Shown here: positions 9,163-19,606 of the stretch, one piece after another
Layout: each line of letters starts with the position of its first letter
How positions within the stretch are numbered: position 1 is the stretch's first letter
Source: Paenibacillus harenae
Lineage (GTDB): Bacteria; Bacillota; Bacilli; Paenibacillales; Paenibacillaceae
Direction of reading: 5' to 3'
NCBI RefSeq assembly: GCF_030812415.1
Contig: NZ_JAUSST010000004.1
Coordinates: 434,001 to 498,000 of the forward strand
Length of the DNA: 64,000 bases
Notes under the pieces: generated by a model
What the model was told of the DNA's origin: nothing
The model's input: the letters and a program-made list of their open reading frames with translations, nothing else
Databases searched by the model: none
Program-made: the position numbers and the translations under genes

Positions 9163-10464
9163 ATGAGCAACCAATCCCGTATCGCTAACAATTCGCGATC
9201 CGTTGAAGCGTTCGCAAGGGCGAAGAAAGTTATTCCTGGCGGCGTCAACAGTCCGGTTCGCGCATTCAAGTCGGTTGATCTTAATCCGGTCTATATGGAA
9301 CGCGGAGAAGGAAGCCGCGTCTACGATATTGACGGCAACAGCTATATTGATTACGTTGGCTCATGGGGACCGCTTATTATGGGCCATGCGCATCCGGAGG
9401 TTATCGAAGCGATCAAGCGTACAGCCGAGAAAGGGACGAGCTTCGGCGCCCCGACCGAGCTGGAGACGTTAATGGCCGAGCTTGTCGTAGAGCGCGTGCC
9501 ATCGGTCGATATCGTCCGCATGGTAAACTCGGGAACGGAAGCGACGATGAGCGCGCTTCGTCTTGCTCGCGGTTATACGAAGCGGAGCAAGATTCTGAAA
9601 TTCGAAGGCTCTTACCACGGTCATGCCGACAGTTTGCTTATTAAAGCGGGCTCTGGCGTTGCAACGCTTGGCCTGCCTGACAGTCCTGGCGTGCCGGAGC
9701 ATGTCGCGTCTCATACGATTACCGTACCGTACAACGATTTGGAGTCGGTGAAGCTGGCGTTCGAGAAGTTCGGGGAGGAGATCGCCTGCATCATCGTCGA
9801 ACCGATTGCCGGCAATATGGGCGTCGTTCCTCCTCTTCCGGGCTTTCTGCAAGGACTGCGCGAGGTGACGGAGAAATACGGCACGGTGCTTATTTTCGAT
9901 GAAGTCATGACTGGTTTCCGTGTCGGTTACAACTGCGCGCAAGGGCTTTACGGCGTAACGCCGGATCTTACGTGCTTCGGCAAAGTAATCGGCGGCGGCT
10001 TGCCGGTCGGCGCATACGGCGGCAAGCGCGAACTGATGGAGCAGATCGCGCCAAGCGGCCCGATCTACCAAGCGGGTACGCTGTCGGGCAATCCGCTGGC
10101 GATGGCAGCCGGCTATACGACGCTTAAGCTGCTTACGCCGGAAGTGTATGAGGGGCTGGAACGCCAGGCTGTGAGGCTGCAGCTCGGCTTCGAGGCTAAC
10201 GCCCGCAAGCATGGCGTTGCGAATACGATTAATCGCGTCGGCTCGATGGTATGCCCGTTCTTCACGGAAACGTTCGTCATTAACTTTGAAACGGCGAAAA
10301 CGTCGGATATTGCTCGGTTCAAGGCATACTTTGCCTCCATGCTCGACCTCGGCATCAATATTGCTCCATCGCAGTTCGAAGGCATGTTCGTGTCGGCTGT
10401 TCATACGGACGAAGACATCGATGCGACGATTGCGATGCATGATATAGCATTCGGCAGACTGTAA
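9163..10464 (+). CDS. hemL: Glutamate-1-semialdehyde 2,1-aminomutase
   Basis: This PLP enzyme converts the HemA product to aminolevulinate. Length is 433 residues; the PLP-binding lysine is Lys274 in [17 protein letters not shown], and the substrate loop [13 protein letters not shown] is present. The start at 9163 is supported by GAGGAGG (9146-9152), which overlaps the end of hemB. No terminator separates it from the RluA-type gene that follows after about 100 bp. Confidence 0.96.
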   Translation: MSNQSRIANNSRSVEAFARAKKVIPGGVNSPVRAFKSVDLNPVYMERGEGSRVYDIDGNSYIDYVGSWGPLIMGHAHPEVIEAIKRTAEKGTSFGAPTELETLMAELVVERVPSVDIVRMVNSGTEATMSALRLARGYTKRSKILKFEGSYHGHADSLLIKAGSGVATLGLPDSPGVPEHVASHTITVPYNDLESVKLAFEKFGEEIACIIVEPIAGNMGVVPPLPGFLQGLREVTEKYGTVLIFDEVMTGFRVGYNCAQGLYGVTPDLTCFGKVIGGGLPVGAYGGKRELMEQIAPSGPIYQAGTLSGNPLAMAAGYTTLKLLTPEVYEGLERQAVRLQLGFEANARKHGVANTINRVGSMVCPFFTETFVINFETAKTSDIARFKAYFASMLDLGINIAPSQFEGMFVSAVHTDEDIDATIAMHDIAFGRL

Positions 10465-10568
10465 CGCATACATTTTTAGATAGCTCGGCACACACCCTCT
10501 TAATTGCGTTGCATAGCGGCAGGCATTGGGAGGGTTTGTTGCGGAATGAGATGAAACAGGAGGCGGCA

Positions 10569-11528
10569 ATGAGAATAGAACAAGCAGTTCGCAATGGAGA
10601 ATGGCTGGAGCTCGATTGGGAATCGTTAGCCGGTGCTGAAGCGGAAGCGGCGGAACAGGCGCAGCCTAAAGCCGGAAGCCATCCGCATGAAGTGCGGAAG
10701 TGGCTGCTGGCGCGGGGACTTTTTTCGGAAAAATGGGTGAATCGGCTTTTCTCGGTGGGCGGCATCCGGTGGGAGAACGAGAAGCTGCGCTTGCTGACGT
10801 TCCCGGCTGTCGATCCGAAGAATCATCCGTTCTATCGCCAAGCGATATCCGGACCGACGATCGACATACCTCCCGTGTTGTACGAGGATGATTTCTGCAT
10901 CGTGTTCCACAAGCCGGCAGGCATGAAAGTTCACGAGTCGTATGCAGGGGAGCGGGGAACGCTCGATGAAGCGGCCGCCAGACACGCGCTGAAGGCGAAG
11001 GATCCTTTGCCGCTGCGCCATATTCATCGCCTCGACGATTATACGTCAGGGCCCGTGCTCTATGCCAAGTGCGATCTCGCGCAGTGGAATCTCGATGAGG
11101 CGATGCGGGATAAAGCGATCGACAGGCAGTACATCGCGGTCGTGCAGGGCAAGCTTGCGAAGCGGGCAGGAACTGTTGACGAGCCGATCGGCAAAGACCG
11201 GCATCACAGAGCCAGAAGGATGGTAACGTCATCCGGCGAGCATGCCGTCACCCATTATGAGAAGGTAGAGGTCTATGCGAATGCATCGATCGTCCGCGTA
11301 CGGTTGGAGACGGGGAGAACGCACCAAATTCGCGTGCATTTGAGCTATATCGGCCACCCGATCGTCGGCGACGAGCTGTATGGCGGAAGTACGCGACTGT
11401 TAACCCACCAAGCGCTTCATGGCGAACGTCTGTTGTTCCCTCATCCATGGTCGGGAGAGACCGTAGAGGTCGCAGCTCCGTGGCCGTCATGGCTGGAGAA
11501 GCTTGTATCCTCCGTCCGCGGCATGTAA
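10569..11528 (+). CDS. RluA-family RNA pseudouridine synthase
   Basis: Residues 100-319 form an RluA-type catalytic domain with the signature HRLDDYTSG (153-161), in which Asp156 is the expected nucleophile, and RVRLETGRTHQIRVHLSYIGHPIVGDELYGG near the C terminus in the usual place. The N-terminal 90 residues are short and S4-like at best. The RNA target cannot be read from sequence. The start at 10569 is chosen for CAGGAGG at 10557-10563; earlier in-frame ATGs at 10509 and 10551 are possible. It lies between hemL and spoVID, genes that are neighbours in B. subtilis, so it looks inserted. Confidence 0.88.
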   Translation: MRIEQAVRNGEWLELDWESLAGAEAEAAEQAQPKAGSHPHEVRKWLLARGLFSEKWVNRLFSVGGIRWENEKLRLLTFPAVDPKNHPFYRQAISGPTIDIPPVLYEDDFCIVFHKPAGMKVHESYAGERGTLDEAAARHALKAKDPLPLRHIHRLDDYTSGPVLYAKCDLAQWNLDEAMRDKAIDRQYIAVVQGKLAKRAGTVDEPIGKDRHHRARRMVTSSGEHAVTHYEKVEVYANASIVRVRLETGRTHQIRVHLSYIGHPIVGDELYGGSTRLLTHQALHGERLLFPHPWSGETVEVAAPWPSWLEKLVSSVRGM

Positions 11529-11535
11529 ATAAAAG

Positions 11536-11566
11536 TCATGCTCTAGCCTATCCAACCATATAGATA
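11536..11566 (+). promoter_or_regulatory. Candidate sigma-E promoter of spoVID
   Basis: TCATGCT (11536-11542), a 14-bp spacer and CATATAGATA (11557-11566) resemble the mother-cell sigma-E consensus. spoVID is sigma-E dependent in B. subtilis. The predicted start near 11573 gives a leader of about 245 nt containing the structured elements listed next. Confidence 0.45.
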
Positions 11567-11633
11567 AGTAGTGAATGTAACTTTAAATATAAGTGAGGAT
11601 AAGCTTTGTTCTTATGCTCATCTTATATGGCTT

Positions 11634-11684
11634 GCGAAACGGGCTTAATAGCCGCCAAAGGAAGGCGTAAGCCGTGTACGCTTG
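11634..11684 (+). repeat. Dispersed inverted-repeat element, copy A
   Basis: The left arm GCGAAACGGGCTT (11634-11646) and right arm AAGCCGTGTACGC plus TTG (11669-11684) are near-complementary and flank 22 bp. Copies B and C share both arms. The element begins exactly 100 bp before copy B. Confidence 0.6.
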
Positions 11685-11731
11685 AATTCTAAGGATTTAT
11701 AGGATTTCACCTATAATCCGATTAGAATTTC
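11684..11731 (+). repeat. Long imperfect hairpin between element copies A and B
   Basis: The 20 bases 11684-11703 pair with 11710-11731, with only small bulges, around the loop ATTTCA. About 19 base pairs form. The 3' arm contains CCTATAATCC, so the TATAAT there may be a by-product of the hairpin rather than a promoter. Confidence 0.55.
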
Positions 11732-11733
11732 AC

Positions 11734-11782
11734 GCGAACCGAGCTTCTGCCGTCGGAGGCCAGCTGAAGCCGTTTACGCTTG
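11734..11782 (+). repeat. Dispersed inverted-repeat element, copy B
   Basis: GCGAACCGAGCTT (11734-11746) and AAGCCGTTTACGCTTG (11767-11782) flank 20 bp. The preceding AATTTCA and the right arm plus GGA are shared with copy C in the relA leader at 58633. It ends 37 bp before the spoVID start codon. Confidence 0.65.
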
Positions 11783-11818
11783 GACCAAGCATTCAGTACG
11801 AGAAGGGAGGACTTAGGC

Positions 11819-13222
<1,404 letters not shown>

Positions 13223-13274
13223 AGCAGTCGGCGTTTGTTCGCATCTACGACTATTTGCATGATCATGTAGAAAT

Positions 13275-13308
13275 CCATATAGCAGCAAGTAATTCTCAAC
13301 CTATATGG
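13275..13308 (+). other. Hairpin after spoVID
   Basis: CCATATAG (13275-13282) pairs with CTATATGG (13301-13308) over an 18-nt loop. There is no T tract, so it is not a terminator by itself; it lies just before the terminator at 13325. Confidence 0.4.
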
Positions 13309-13324
13309 AATAGAAGCCTGAGCC

Positions 13325-13366
13325 TGTCCCTTCACTCTTTGAATGAAAAGAGTGAGGGGACATTTT
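13325..13366 (+). terminator. Terminator after spoVID
   Basis: A 15-bp stem, 13325-13339 (TGTCCCTTCACTCTT) with 13348-13362, has one G-T pair and an 8-nt loop, followed by TTTTCT. It isolates the valS transcription unit. Confidence 0.8.
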
Positions 13367-13403
13367 CTGCATGAGCGCGCAGTTAGTTTTTCACCCGTTC
13401 AAG

Positions 13404-13432
13404 TTGACTCTAGCACGCAACAACGGTATTAT
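13404..13432 (+). promoter_or_regulatory. Sigma-A promoter of valS
   Basis: TTGACT (13404-13409), a 17-bp spacer and TATTAT (13427-13432). Transcription should begin near 13439, at the 5' end of the T-box leader. Confidence 0.75.
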
Positions 13433-13439
13433 GTATACA

Positions 13440-13726
13440 TATATGTATCATAATGACGTTGAAGGGGAATAGTACGCAGCGAAGCCTTCAGAGAGCGGAA
13501 CCGTTACGCTGAGAGGTTCTGCAGGAAGTGACTGCTACGGGTCGCCCCGGAGTTGCCTGGATCAAGCGGAGAGTGGATAGCGCTAGCTCTCGTCGCCTAA
13601 GTCGGGCCGGCCACAGCCGTTATCTGTTCGAGTGTCGCGCGAATGCTTGTTTTTGCGTGAAACAAAGGTGGTACCACGGAAGCTAAACCTTTCGTCCTTT
13701 ATTTGAGGGCGAGAGGTTTTTTTGTA
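13440..13726 (+). promoter_or_regulatory. T-box leader of valS (Val specifier GTC)
   Basis: The conserved T-box AAGGTGGTACCACGGAA (13665-13681) precedes a terminator made of AACCTTTCGTCC (13686-13697) and GGGCGAGAGGTT (13707-13718) with a T run. Stem I shows the usual CAGAGAG motif near 13490. By alignment with the second T-box in this window, the specifier falls at 13541-13543, GTC, a valine codon, five bases before the CCGGAG both leaders share. Uncharged tRNA-Val should stabilise the antiterminator and allow valS transcription. Confidence 0.9.
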
Positions 13727-13755
13727 TTTATATCGATGTATGGAGGATGGAATGA

Positions 13756-16416
13756 ATGTCAGAAAATCAAACGACGACTACGACTACGGAAATGCCGACG
13801 ACTTACGATCCGAAGGCAGCCGAGCAGAAATGGTATGACTATTGGCAGCAGGGCAAATTTTTCGAAGCGGGCAAACGTCCGGATGCGAAGCCATATACGA
13901 TCGTCATTCCGCCGCCGAACGTAACCGGCATGCTGCATATCGGGCATGCGCTCGATTTTACATTGCAGGACATATTGATTCGTACGAAGAGGATGCAGGG
14001 CTACGATGCGCTTTGGCTGCCGGGAACAGACCATGCGGGCATTGCGACGCAAACGCGGGTTGAGAGCAAACTGCGCGAGCAGGGCATTACCCGCTACGAC
14101 CTCGGACGCGAAGCCTTCCTTGAGAAAGTATGGGAGTGGAAAGATCAGTACGCGAATACGATCCGCGATCAGTGGGGCAAGATGGGGCTTTCGCTCGACT
14201 ACTCCAGAGAACGGTTCACGCTTGATGGGGGCCTCTCCAAAGCGGTTCGCGAAGTTTTCGTCCGCTTGTACGAGAAGGACTTGATCTATCGGGGCAAAAA
14301 AATCATCAACTGGGATCCGGCAGCTCGCACGGCTCTCTCCGATATCGAAGTCGAATACAAAGAGGTTAACGGCAACCTATACCATCTCCAATATCCGCTC
14401 AAGAACGGCTCAGGCTTCATTACCGTTGCAACGACTCGTCCGGAGACGATGCTCGGCGATACGGCCGTAGCCGTACATCCGGAAGATGATCGCTATAAGC
14501 ACTTGATCGGTCAAATGATCGTGCTGCCGATTGTCGGACGCGAGATTCCGATTATTGCCGACGAGTATGTCGAGAAGGACTTCGGATCGGGTGCGGTTAA
14601 AATTACGCCTGCCCATGACCCGAACGACTTCGAGGTGGGACAGCGTCATAACCTGCCGCAAATCATCGTCATGGACGAGACGGGCACAATGAACGATCAA
14701 GCCGGCCCTTATGAAGGCCTTGATCGCGCGGATTGCCGGAAGAAGCTCGTGAAGGATTTGCAGGAGCAAGGCATCTGCATTCGCATCGAAGAGCATGTGC
14801 ATCAGGTCGGCCACAGCGAGCGCAGCGGCGCCGTTGTGGAGCCTTATTTGTCGACGCAATGGTTCGTTGCGATGAAACCTCTCGCCGAAGCGGCTATTGC
14901 GGCCCAAAAATCGGGCAAGGGCACGAACTTTATACCTGAGCGGTTCGAGAAGATTTATATGAATTGGATCGAAAATGTCCGCGACTGGTGCATTTCCCGC
15001 CAATTGTGGTGGGGACACCGCATTCCGGCTTGGTACGACGATGCTACCGGCGAGATTACGGTTTCGCGCGACGACGTTCAGAATACGGACGGCGCTACGT
15101 TTACGCAGGATAACGACGTGCTGGACACTTGGTTCAGCTCTGCTTTGTGGCCGTTCTCGACGCTTGGCTGGCCGGAGGAAACAGAGGACTTCAAGCGCTA
15201 CTACCCGACGGACGTGCTCGTAACGGGCTACGACATTATTTATTTCTGGGTTGCTCGGATGATCTTTACGGCACTTGAATTCACAGACGAAATTCCGTTC
15301 AAGGACGTGCTGATCCATGGCCTTGTCCGCGACGAGAACGGGCAGAAGATGTCCAAGTCGCTTGGCAACGGCGTTGATCCGCTCGATGTCATAGAGAAGT
15401 ACGGCGCGGACGCTATGCGTTACATGCTCTCGACGAGCAGCACGCCGGGCCAAGATTTGCGCTACCGCAACGAGCGTGTCGAGCAGGCCCGCAACTTTGC
15501 CAACAAAATATGGAACGCATCTCGCTTCGCGCTCATGAACTTGGAAGGGTTCACGGCTGCCGATATCGATATTACGGTTAATCTTGGTACGTCCGACCGT
15601 TGGATTTTGCATCGCTTGAACGAAACGGTTCGCGACGTTACCCGCTTGATCGACAGCTATGAGTTCGGCGAAACGGGACGTTTGCTCAACAACTTCATCT
15701 GGGACGATCTTTGCGACTGGTATATCGAGTTCGCGAAGCTTAGCCTGTATTCGACGGACGAAGCGGCGAAGAAAGCGACGCAATCGGTTCTTGCCTACGT
15801 GCTTGACCGCACGCAGCGTCTGATCCACCCGTTCATGCCGTTTATCAGCGAGGAAATATGGCAGCACTTGCCGCATGTCGGCGAGACGATTACTCTTGCA
15901 GAGTGGCCGGTGTATGATGCATCGCTTGAAGCGCCCGAAGCAGTGAAAGAGATGGAGCTGCTCATGGATCTCATTCGTTCCGTTCGTAATATCCGTGCGG
16001 AAGTAAACGTGCCGATGAGCAAGAAGATCGAGCTTCTTATTAAGCCCTCGAGCGAAGCGGAAGCGGCGATCCTTGCTCGTAACGAGGAGTTCATCAAACG
16101 CTTCTGCGGCACATCGATGCTGGAGACGGGAACGCATATCAGCGCGCCGGACAAAGCGATGTCGGCCGTTATTACCGGAGCAGAGCTTTACTTGCCGCTT
16201 GCAGGCCTGATCGATATCGAGCAGGAGATCGCCCGGCTTGAGAAGGAGCGTCAGCATCTGACGGCCGAGGTAGAGCGCGTGGAGAAGAAGCTGGGCAATG
16301 AAGGCTTCGTAGCGAAGGCGCCGGCTAAAGTCATCGAAGAGGAAAAAGCGAAGATGGCTGATTATGCGGATAAACGTGAGAAGGTAACGGCACGTATCGC
16401 GGAATTGCGCGGTTGA
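13756..16416 (+). CDS. valS: Valyl-tRNA synthetase
   Basis: Class I aminoacyl-tRNA synthetase of 886 residues, full length. The ATP-site motifs are HIGH at 61-64 ([15 protein letters not shown]) and KMSKS at 531-535. The editing domain lies between them ([13 protein letters not shown]). The anticodon-binding part and the C-terminal coiled-coil arm ([15 protein letters not shown]) that marks ValRS are both present. The start at 13756 follows GGAGG (13742-13746) and the T-box terminator. folC follows after 26 bp and is likely cotranscribed. Confidence 0.97.
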   Translation: MSENQTTTTTTEMPTTYDPKAAEQKWYDYWQQGKFFEAGKRPDAKPYTIVIPPPNVTGMLHIGHALDFTLQDILIRTKRMQGYDALWLPGTDHAGIATQTRVESKLREQGITRYDLGREAFLEKVWEWKDQYANTIRDQWGKMGLSLDYSRERFTLDGGLSKAVREVFVRLYEKDLIYRGKKIINWDPAARTALSDIEVEYKEVNGNLYHLQYPLKNGSGFITVATTRPETMLGDTAVAVHPEDDRYKHLIGQMIVLPIVGREIPIIADEYVEKDFGSGAVKITPAHDPNDFEVGQRHNLPQIIVMDETGTMNDQAGPYEGLDRADCRKKLVKDLQEQGICIRIEEHVHQVGHSERSGAVVEPYLSTQWFVAMKPLAEAAIAAQKSGKGTNFIPERFEKIYMNWIENVRDWCISRQLWWGHRIPAWYDDATGEITVSRDDVQNTDGATFTQDNDVLDTWFSSALWPFSTLGWPEETEDFKRYYPTDVLVTGYDIIYFWVARMIFTALEFTDEIPFKDVLIHGLVRDENGQKMSKSLGNGVDPLDVIEKYGADAMRYMLSTSSTPGQDLRYRNERVEQARNFANKIWNASRFALMNLEGFTAADIDITVNLGTSDRWILHRLNETVRDVTRLIDSYEFGETGRLLNNFIWDDLCDWYIEFAKLSLYSTDEAAKKATQSVLAYVLDRTQRLIHPFMPFISEEIWQHLPHVGETITLAEWPVYDASLEAPEAVKEMELLMDLIRSVRNIRAEVNVPMSKKIELLIKPSSEAEAAILARNEEFIKRFCGTSMLETGTHISAPDKAMSAVITGAELYLPLAGLIDIEQEIARLEKERQHLTAEVERVEKKLGNEGFVAKAPAKVIEEEKAKMADYADKREKVTARIAELRG

Positions 16417-16442
16417 GAAAAAGGGAAGAAGGATCGATACGT

Positions 16443-17828
16443 ATGACGGAGCAGTTCAACGAGCAGCGGCCGGCAGGGCCGCTGCATTCCTATACTGATG
16501 CGGTGGAGTGGATTACGGGACTTATCCCATTCGGCATCCGTCCGGGCCTCGACCGGATCGAGAAGCTAATGGAGCTTCTGGACAACCCTCATCGCAGATT
16601 GAAATTCATTCATGTTGCCGGCACGAACGGCAAAGGCTCGACTTGCTCGTATTTGACGAACGTCCTGCTAAAGAGCGGTTACGACGTTGGTATGTTCACT
16701 TCGCCATACATCACGAAGTTCACGAACCGTTTTCAATACAACGGCATTGATATTGAAGAAGAGACGCTGCTTAAGCTTGCGAACGATCTGAAGCCGCATG
16801 TTGAGGCAATTGCCGAGACGGAGCTCGGCTCGCCTACGATGTTCGAAGTATCGACGGCACTTGCTATTCTATTCTATGCCAAAGTGACTTACCCGGACTA
16901 CGTCGTTTGGGAGACTGGGCTCGGCGGCAGATTGGATGTAACGAATATCGTCCATCCCGTGGTGTCTGTCATTACGAACATCGGACATGACCATATGGAT
17001 CGGCTTGGCGATACGCTTGCCGCTGTGGCCAGCGAGAAGGCGGGCATTATTAAGGCAGGCATTCCGGTCGTTAGCGCCGTTTCCCAGCCGGAGGCGGTGG
17101 CTGTCATTAAGCAGACCGCAGCAGACAAGCAAAGCACGCTCTATCTGCTTGGCGAGCAATTCGGCGAGACGGCGATTTCCGTTCAGGAAGACGAGCAAAT
17201 ATTCCGCTTCGACGGCTTGTTCCGCTCGATCGAACCGCTGACGATTACAATGAACGGTGCGCATCAACGAACGAATGCGGCAGTAGCCGTTATGACGCTT
17301 GAGGTGCTTCGGCAGTATAATGCGTTAGTCGTAGAAGACGAGGCGCTTGAGGAAGGGCTTCGTTCGGCGGCTTGGGCAGGCAGACTTGAGATGGCGTCGC
17401 GCTCGCCGCGTATTTTGCTGGATGGCGCCCATAATCCTGAAGGCGCGGAAACGCTCGCGGATGCGCTTCGGAATACCTACAGCTACGAACGTCTTCATCT
17501 TATGATGGGGATGCTGGAGAATAAGAATCATCAGGATGTACTAAAGCATATACTACCAATAGTGGATACGCTTATATTGACCGAGCCTGATTTTCGTATG
17601 AAAAAGGATGCTTCGGCGTTAGCTGATTTAGTTAGCGATATGAGAATTCAGCAGTCCGAGGCAAGCTCGTTCGAGCTGATCGTTGAGCCGGATTACCGCG
17701 CTGCGCTTCAAAAATTACAACAGTTAACCGGGGAAACAGACCTTGGGGTCGTCACAGGCACGCTTTATTTGATTGCTGACGTTCGCTCCCGCTTATTGTA
17801 CAACTCGGATTCTGAAAAAGGTTGGTGA
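16443..17828 (+). CDS. folC: Bifunctional folylpolyglutamate / dihydrofolate synthase
   Basis: A Mur-ligase-type ATP-dependent enzyme of 461 residues that adds glutamate to folates. The P-loop GTNGKGST is at 60-67, with [15 protein letters not shown] for folate binding, [10 protein letters not shown], and the late [10 protein letters not shown] motif. The ATG at 16443 has AAGAAGGA at 16426-16433; an in-frame TTG at 16413 overlaps the valS stop but has no ribosome site. Order valS-folC is as in B. subtilis. Confidence 0.94.
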   Translation: MTEQFNEQRPAGPLHSYTDAVEWITGLIPFGIRPGLDRIEKLMELLDNPHRRLKFIHVAGTNGKGSTCSYLTNVLLKSGYDVGMFTSPYITKFTNRFQYNGIDIEEETLLKLANDLKPHVEAIAETELGSPTMFEVSTALAILFYAKVTYPDYVVWETGLGGRLDVTNIVHPVVSVITNIGHDHMDRLGDTLAAVASEKAGIIKAGIPVVSAVSQPEAVAVIKQTAADKQSTLYLLGEQFGETAISVQEDEQIFRFDGLFRSIEPLTITMNGAHQRTNAAVAVMTLEVLRQYNALVVEDEALEEGLRSAAWAGRLEMASRSPRILLDGAHNPEGAETLADALRNTYSYERLHLMMGMLENKNHQDVLKHILPIVDTLILTEPDFRMKKDASALADLVSDMRIQQSEASSFELIVEPDYRAALQKLQQLTGETDLGVVTGTLYLIADVRSRLLYNSDSEKGW

Positions 17829-17835
17829 ACCGTCT

Positions 17836-19230
17836 TTGAATACGGCAGAACACGTTCATTTCATCGGAATCGGCGGTTACGGAATGAGTGCCATAGCCCG
17901 AGTCATGCTGGAAATGGGTTACAAGGTTACCGGTTCCGATGTCGCGCGTCAGGAGCTTACGGAGAAGCTCGCGGCGAAAGGGGCCGATATTTATATCGGC
18001 CATCAGCCTGAGCATGTGAATGGGGCGGACTTGGTCGTTTATTCGACGGCGCTCTCGAAAGACAACGTAGAGAGAAGAGCTGCCGAGGAACTGAACATTC
18101 CCGTGCTGCATCGCTCGCAAATGCTTGCAAGATTGATGAACGCAGGCAAAGGCATCGCCGTCGCCGGAGCGCACGGCAAGACGACAACCTCCTCCATGAT
18201 TGCACTGGTCATGGAAAATTGCGATGCGGATCCGACTTATATTATTGGCGGAGAAATCGTTAACGTCGGCACGAACGCCAAGGCGGGCAAAGGCGAGTAT
18301 GTCGTCGCGGAAGCGGATGAAAGCGACGGTTCTTTCTTACATTATCATCCTACGCTTGCAATCGTGACAAACATTGAACCGGATCATTTGGAAAATTACG
18401 ACGGCGATTTCGGCAAGCTGAAGGCAGCCTATGTGCAGTTTCTGCAGCAGGTGAAATCCGGCGGCAAAGCTATCGTATGCGCCGACGACGAAAACGTGAA
18501 GGAGCTTCTTCCGCTTGTATATACGGGTGCAGAAGGCGAATCGCAGCTTGTGACGTACGCCATTGACAGTGAAGCGGATTATACAGCGAGCAATATTACT
18601 CTCGGCGACCGCAAAGTATCGTTCGATGTGACGAATAAGGGCGCACTGCTTGGAACGATCGAATTGTCCGTGCCAGGCCGCCATAACGTATACAATGCGA
18701 TGGCAACGGTGATTACTTGTTTGGAATCCGGTTTATCCTTCGGCGCAATAGCCGAAGCGATTCGCGAGTTTAGGGGTGCGAAGCGCCGATTCCAGGTGCT
18801 GGGCGAGGTCAATGACATTTTGGTCATTGACGATTACGCGCATCATCCTACAGAGATTCAAGCGACGATCAGCGCGGCCAAAGCAACCGGCAAGCGGATC
18901 ATAGCGGTGTTCCAGCCTCAGCGATATACGCGGACGTTCTTCTTGTTCGACCAGTTCAGCCGCGCGTTCACGGAGGCGGACGAGGTTATTATTACCGATA
19001 TCTACTCGCCTGCGGGCGAGCTGCAGATCGAAGGCGTGCATTCCCATAAGCTAGTCGAGCTTATTAAAAGCAATAGCAATGCGAATACCGTCTACCTGCC
19101 GACCAAAGAAGAAGTCCTCTCGTATTTGCAGGAGCGCGTTGCTCCCGGCGATCTTGTCATTACGATGGGCGCAGGCGACATATGGAAGGTGGCCGACCAG
19201 CTCGCCAAGTCGCTGAAGGCAGCCAACTAA
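17836..19230 (+). CDS. murC: UDP-N-acetylmuramate--L-alanine ligase
   Basis: It adds the first residue of the peptidoglycan stem peptide. Length is 464 residues from the TTG at 17836, the only reasonable start just before the conserved [22 protein letters not shown] at 17824-17827 may serve as ribosome site. The P-loop GAHGKTTT is at 111-118 and the Mur signature [10 protein letters not shown] lies near 330. It follows folC after 7 bp and ends in a strong terminator, giving the unit valS-folC-murC. Confidence 0.94.
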   Translation: MNTAEHVHFIGIGGYGMSAIARVMLEMGYKVTGSDVARQELTEKLAAKGADIYIGHQPEHVNGADLVVYSTALSKDNVERRAAEELNIPVLHRSQMLARLMNAGKGIAVAGAHGKTTTSSMIALVMENCDADPTYIIGGEIVNVGTNAKAGKGEYVVAEADESDGSFLHYHPTLAIVTNIEPDHLENYDGDFGKLKAAYVQFLQQVKSGGKAIVCADDENVKELLPLVYTGAEGESQLVTYAIDSEADYTASNITLGDRKVSFDVTNKGALLGTIELSVPGRHNVYNAMATVITCLESGLSFGAIAEAIREFRGAKRRFQVLGEVNDILVIDDYAHHPTEIQATISAAKATGKRIIAVFQPQRYTRTFFLFDQFSRAFTEADEVIITDIYSPAGELQIEGVHSHKLVELIKSNSNANTVYLPTKEEVLSYLQERVAPGDLVITMGAGDIWKVADQLAKSLKAAN

Positions 19231-19235
19231 CAATG

Positions 19236-19273
19236 AAAAGTGCCACCCAAGAGAATCGGGTGGCACTTTTTTT
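19236..19273 (+). terminator. Terminator after murC
   Basis: AAAAGTGCCACCC (19236-19248) pairs with GGGTGGCACTTTT (19258-19270) over a 9-nt loop, followed by a run of T. Confidence 0.95.
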
Positions 19274-19303
19274 GTTGCGACACATCGCACGAAAAGGCTG
19301 AAA

Positions 19304-19483
19304 TTGCAGAAAGTGCAACTGATTCGCTAAATCAAAGCCCTTCCTGATGCCCTCATTGCATAAAATGCAATAGAATCTATCAAATATATCTCATACTCCT
19401 AGGTTCCTTCCTCATTCATTGCAAAAAGCGCATCAGAAACTCCCGCCAACCTACCATTTCCCTCAATCAGTTGCATAAAGTTC
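19304..19483. repeat. Series of short TTGCA palindromes between murC and the spoIIB-like gene
   Basis: Four related words occur about 51-65 bp apart: TTGCAGAAAGTGCAA (19304-19318), ATTGCATAAAATGCAAT (19355-19371, a perfect 7-bp hairpin), TTGCAAAAAGCGCAT (from 19419) and TTGCATAAAGTTC (19471-19483). The word TTGCATAAA recurs in another gap near 34988. No gene is seen in this 330-bp gap. Confidence 0.5.
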
Positions 19484-19496
19484 GGGTGAGTTCGAA

Positions 19497-19538
19497 AAGC
19501 CTATGAAGGTTTGGTAGAAGCCTTTGAAGGTTTGGTTG
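19497..19538 (+). repeat. 21-bp tandem direct repeat upstream of the spoIIB-like gene
   Basis: 19497-19517 and 19518-19538 agree at 19 of 21 positions; the shared core is TGAAGGTTTGGT. It lies just upstream of a sporulation-type promoter and so could hold two sites for a regulator. Confidence 0.7.
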
Positions 19539-19543
19539 GTCTG

Positions 19544-19573
19544 TCATAAATCTTTTACTTGTCTCATAGAATA
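19544..19573 (+). promoter_or_regulatory. Candidate sigma-E-type promoter of the spoIIB-like gene
   Basis: TCATAAA (19544-19550), a 14-bp spacer and CATAGAATA (19565-19573) fit the sigma-E consensus. The start site would be near 19581, just before AAGGAG (19593). Confidence 0.45.
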
Positions 19574-19606
19574 CTAGCAGAAGCTATGGGACAAGGAGAG
19601 ATTAGT

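Noticed and set aside
11712..11717. TATAAT as the -10 of a spoVID promoter
   Set aside because: No -35 lies at the right distance and the word is part of a long hairpin arm; the sigma-E-like site at 11536-11566 is preferred.
14410..16257. 615-codon open frame on the - strand
   Set aside because: It lies wholly inside valS in antisense, has no ribosome site and a composition typical of a complement shadow; valS itself is intact with HIGH and KMSKS.
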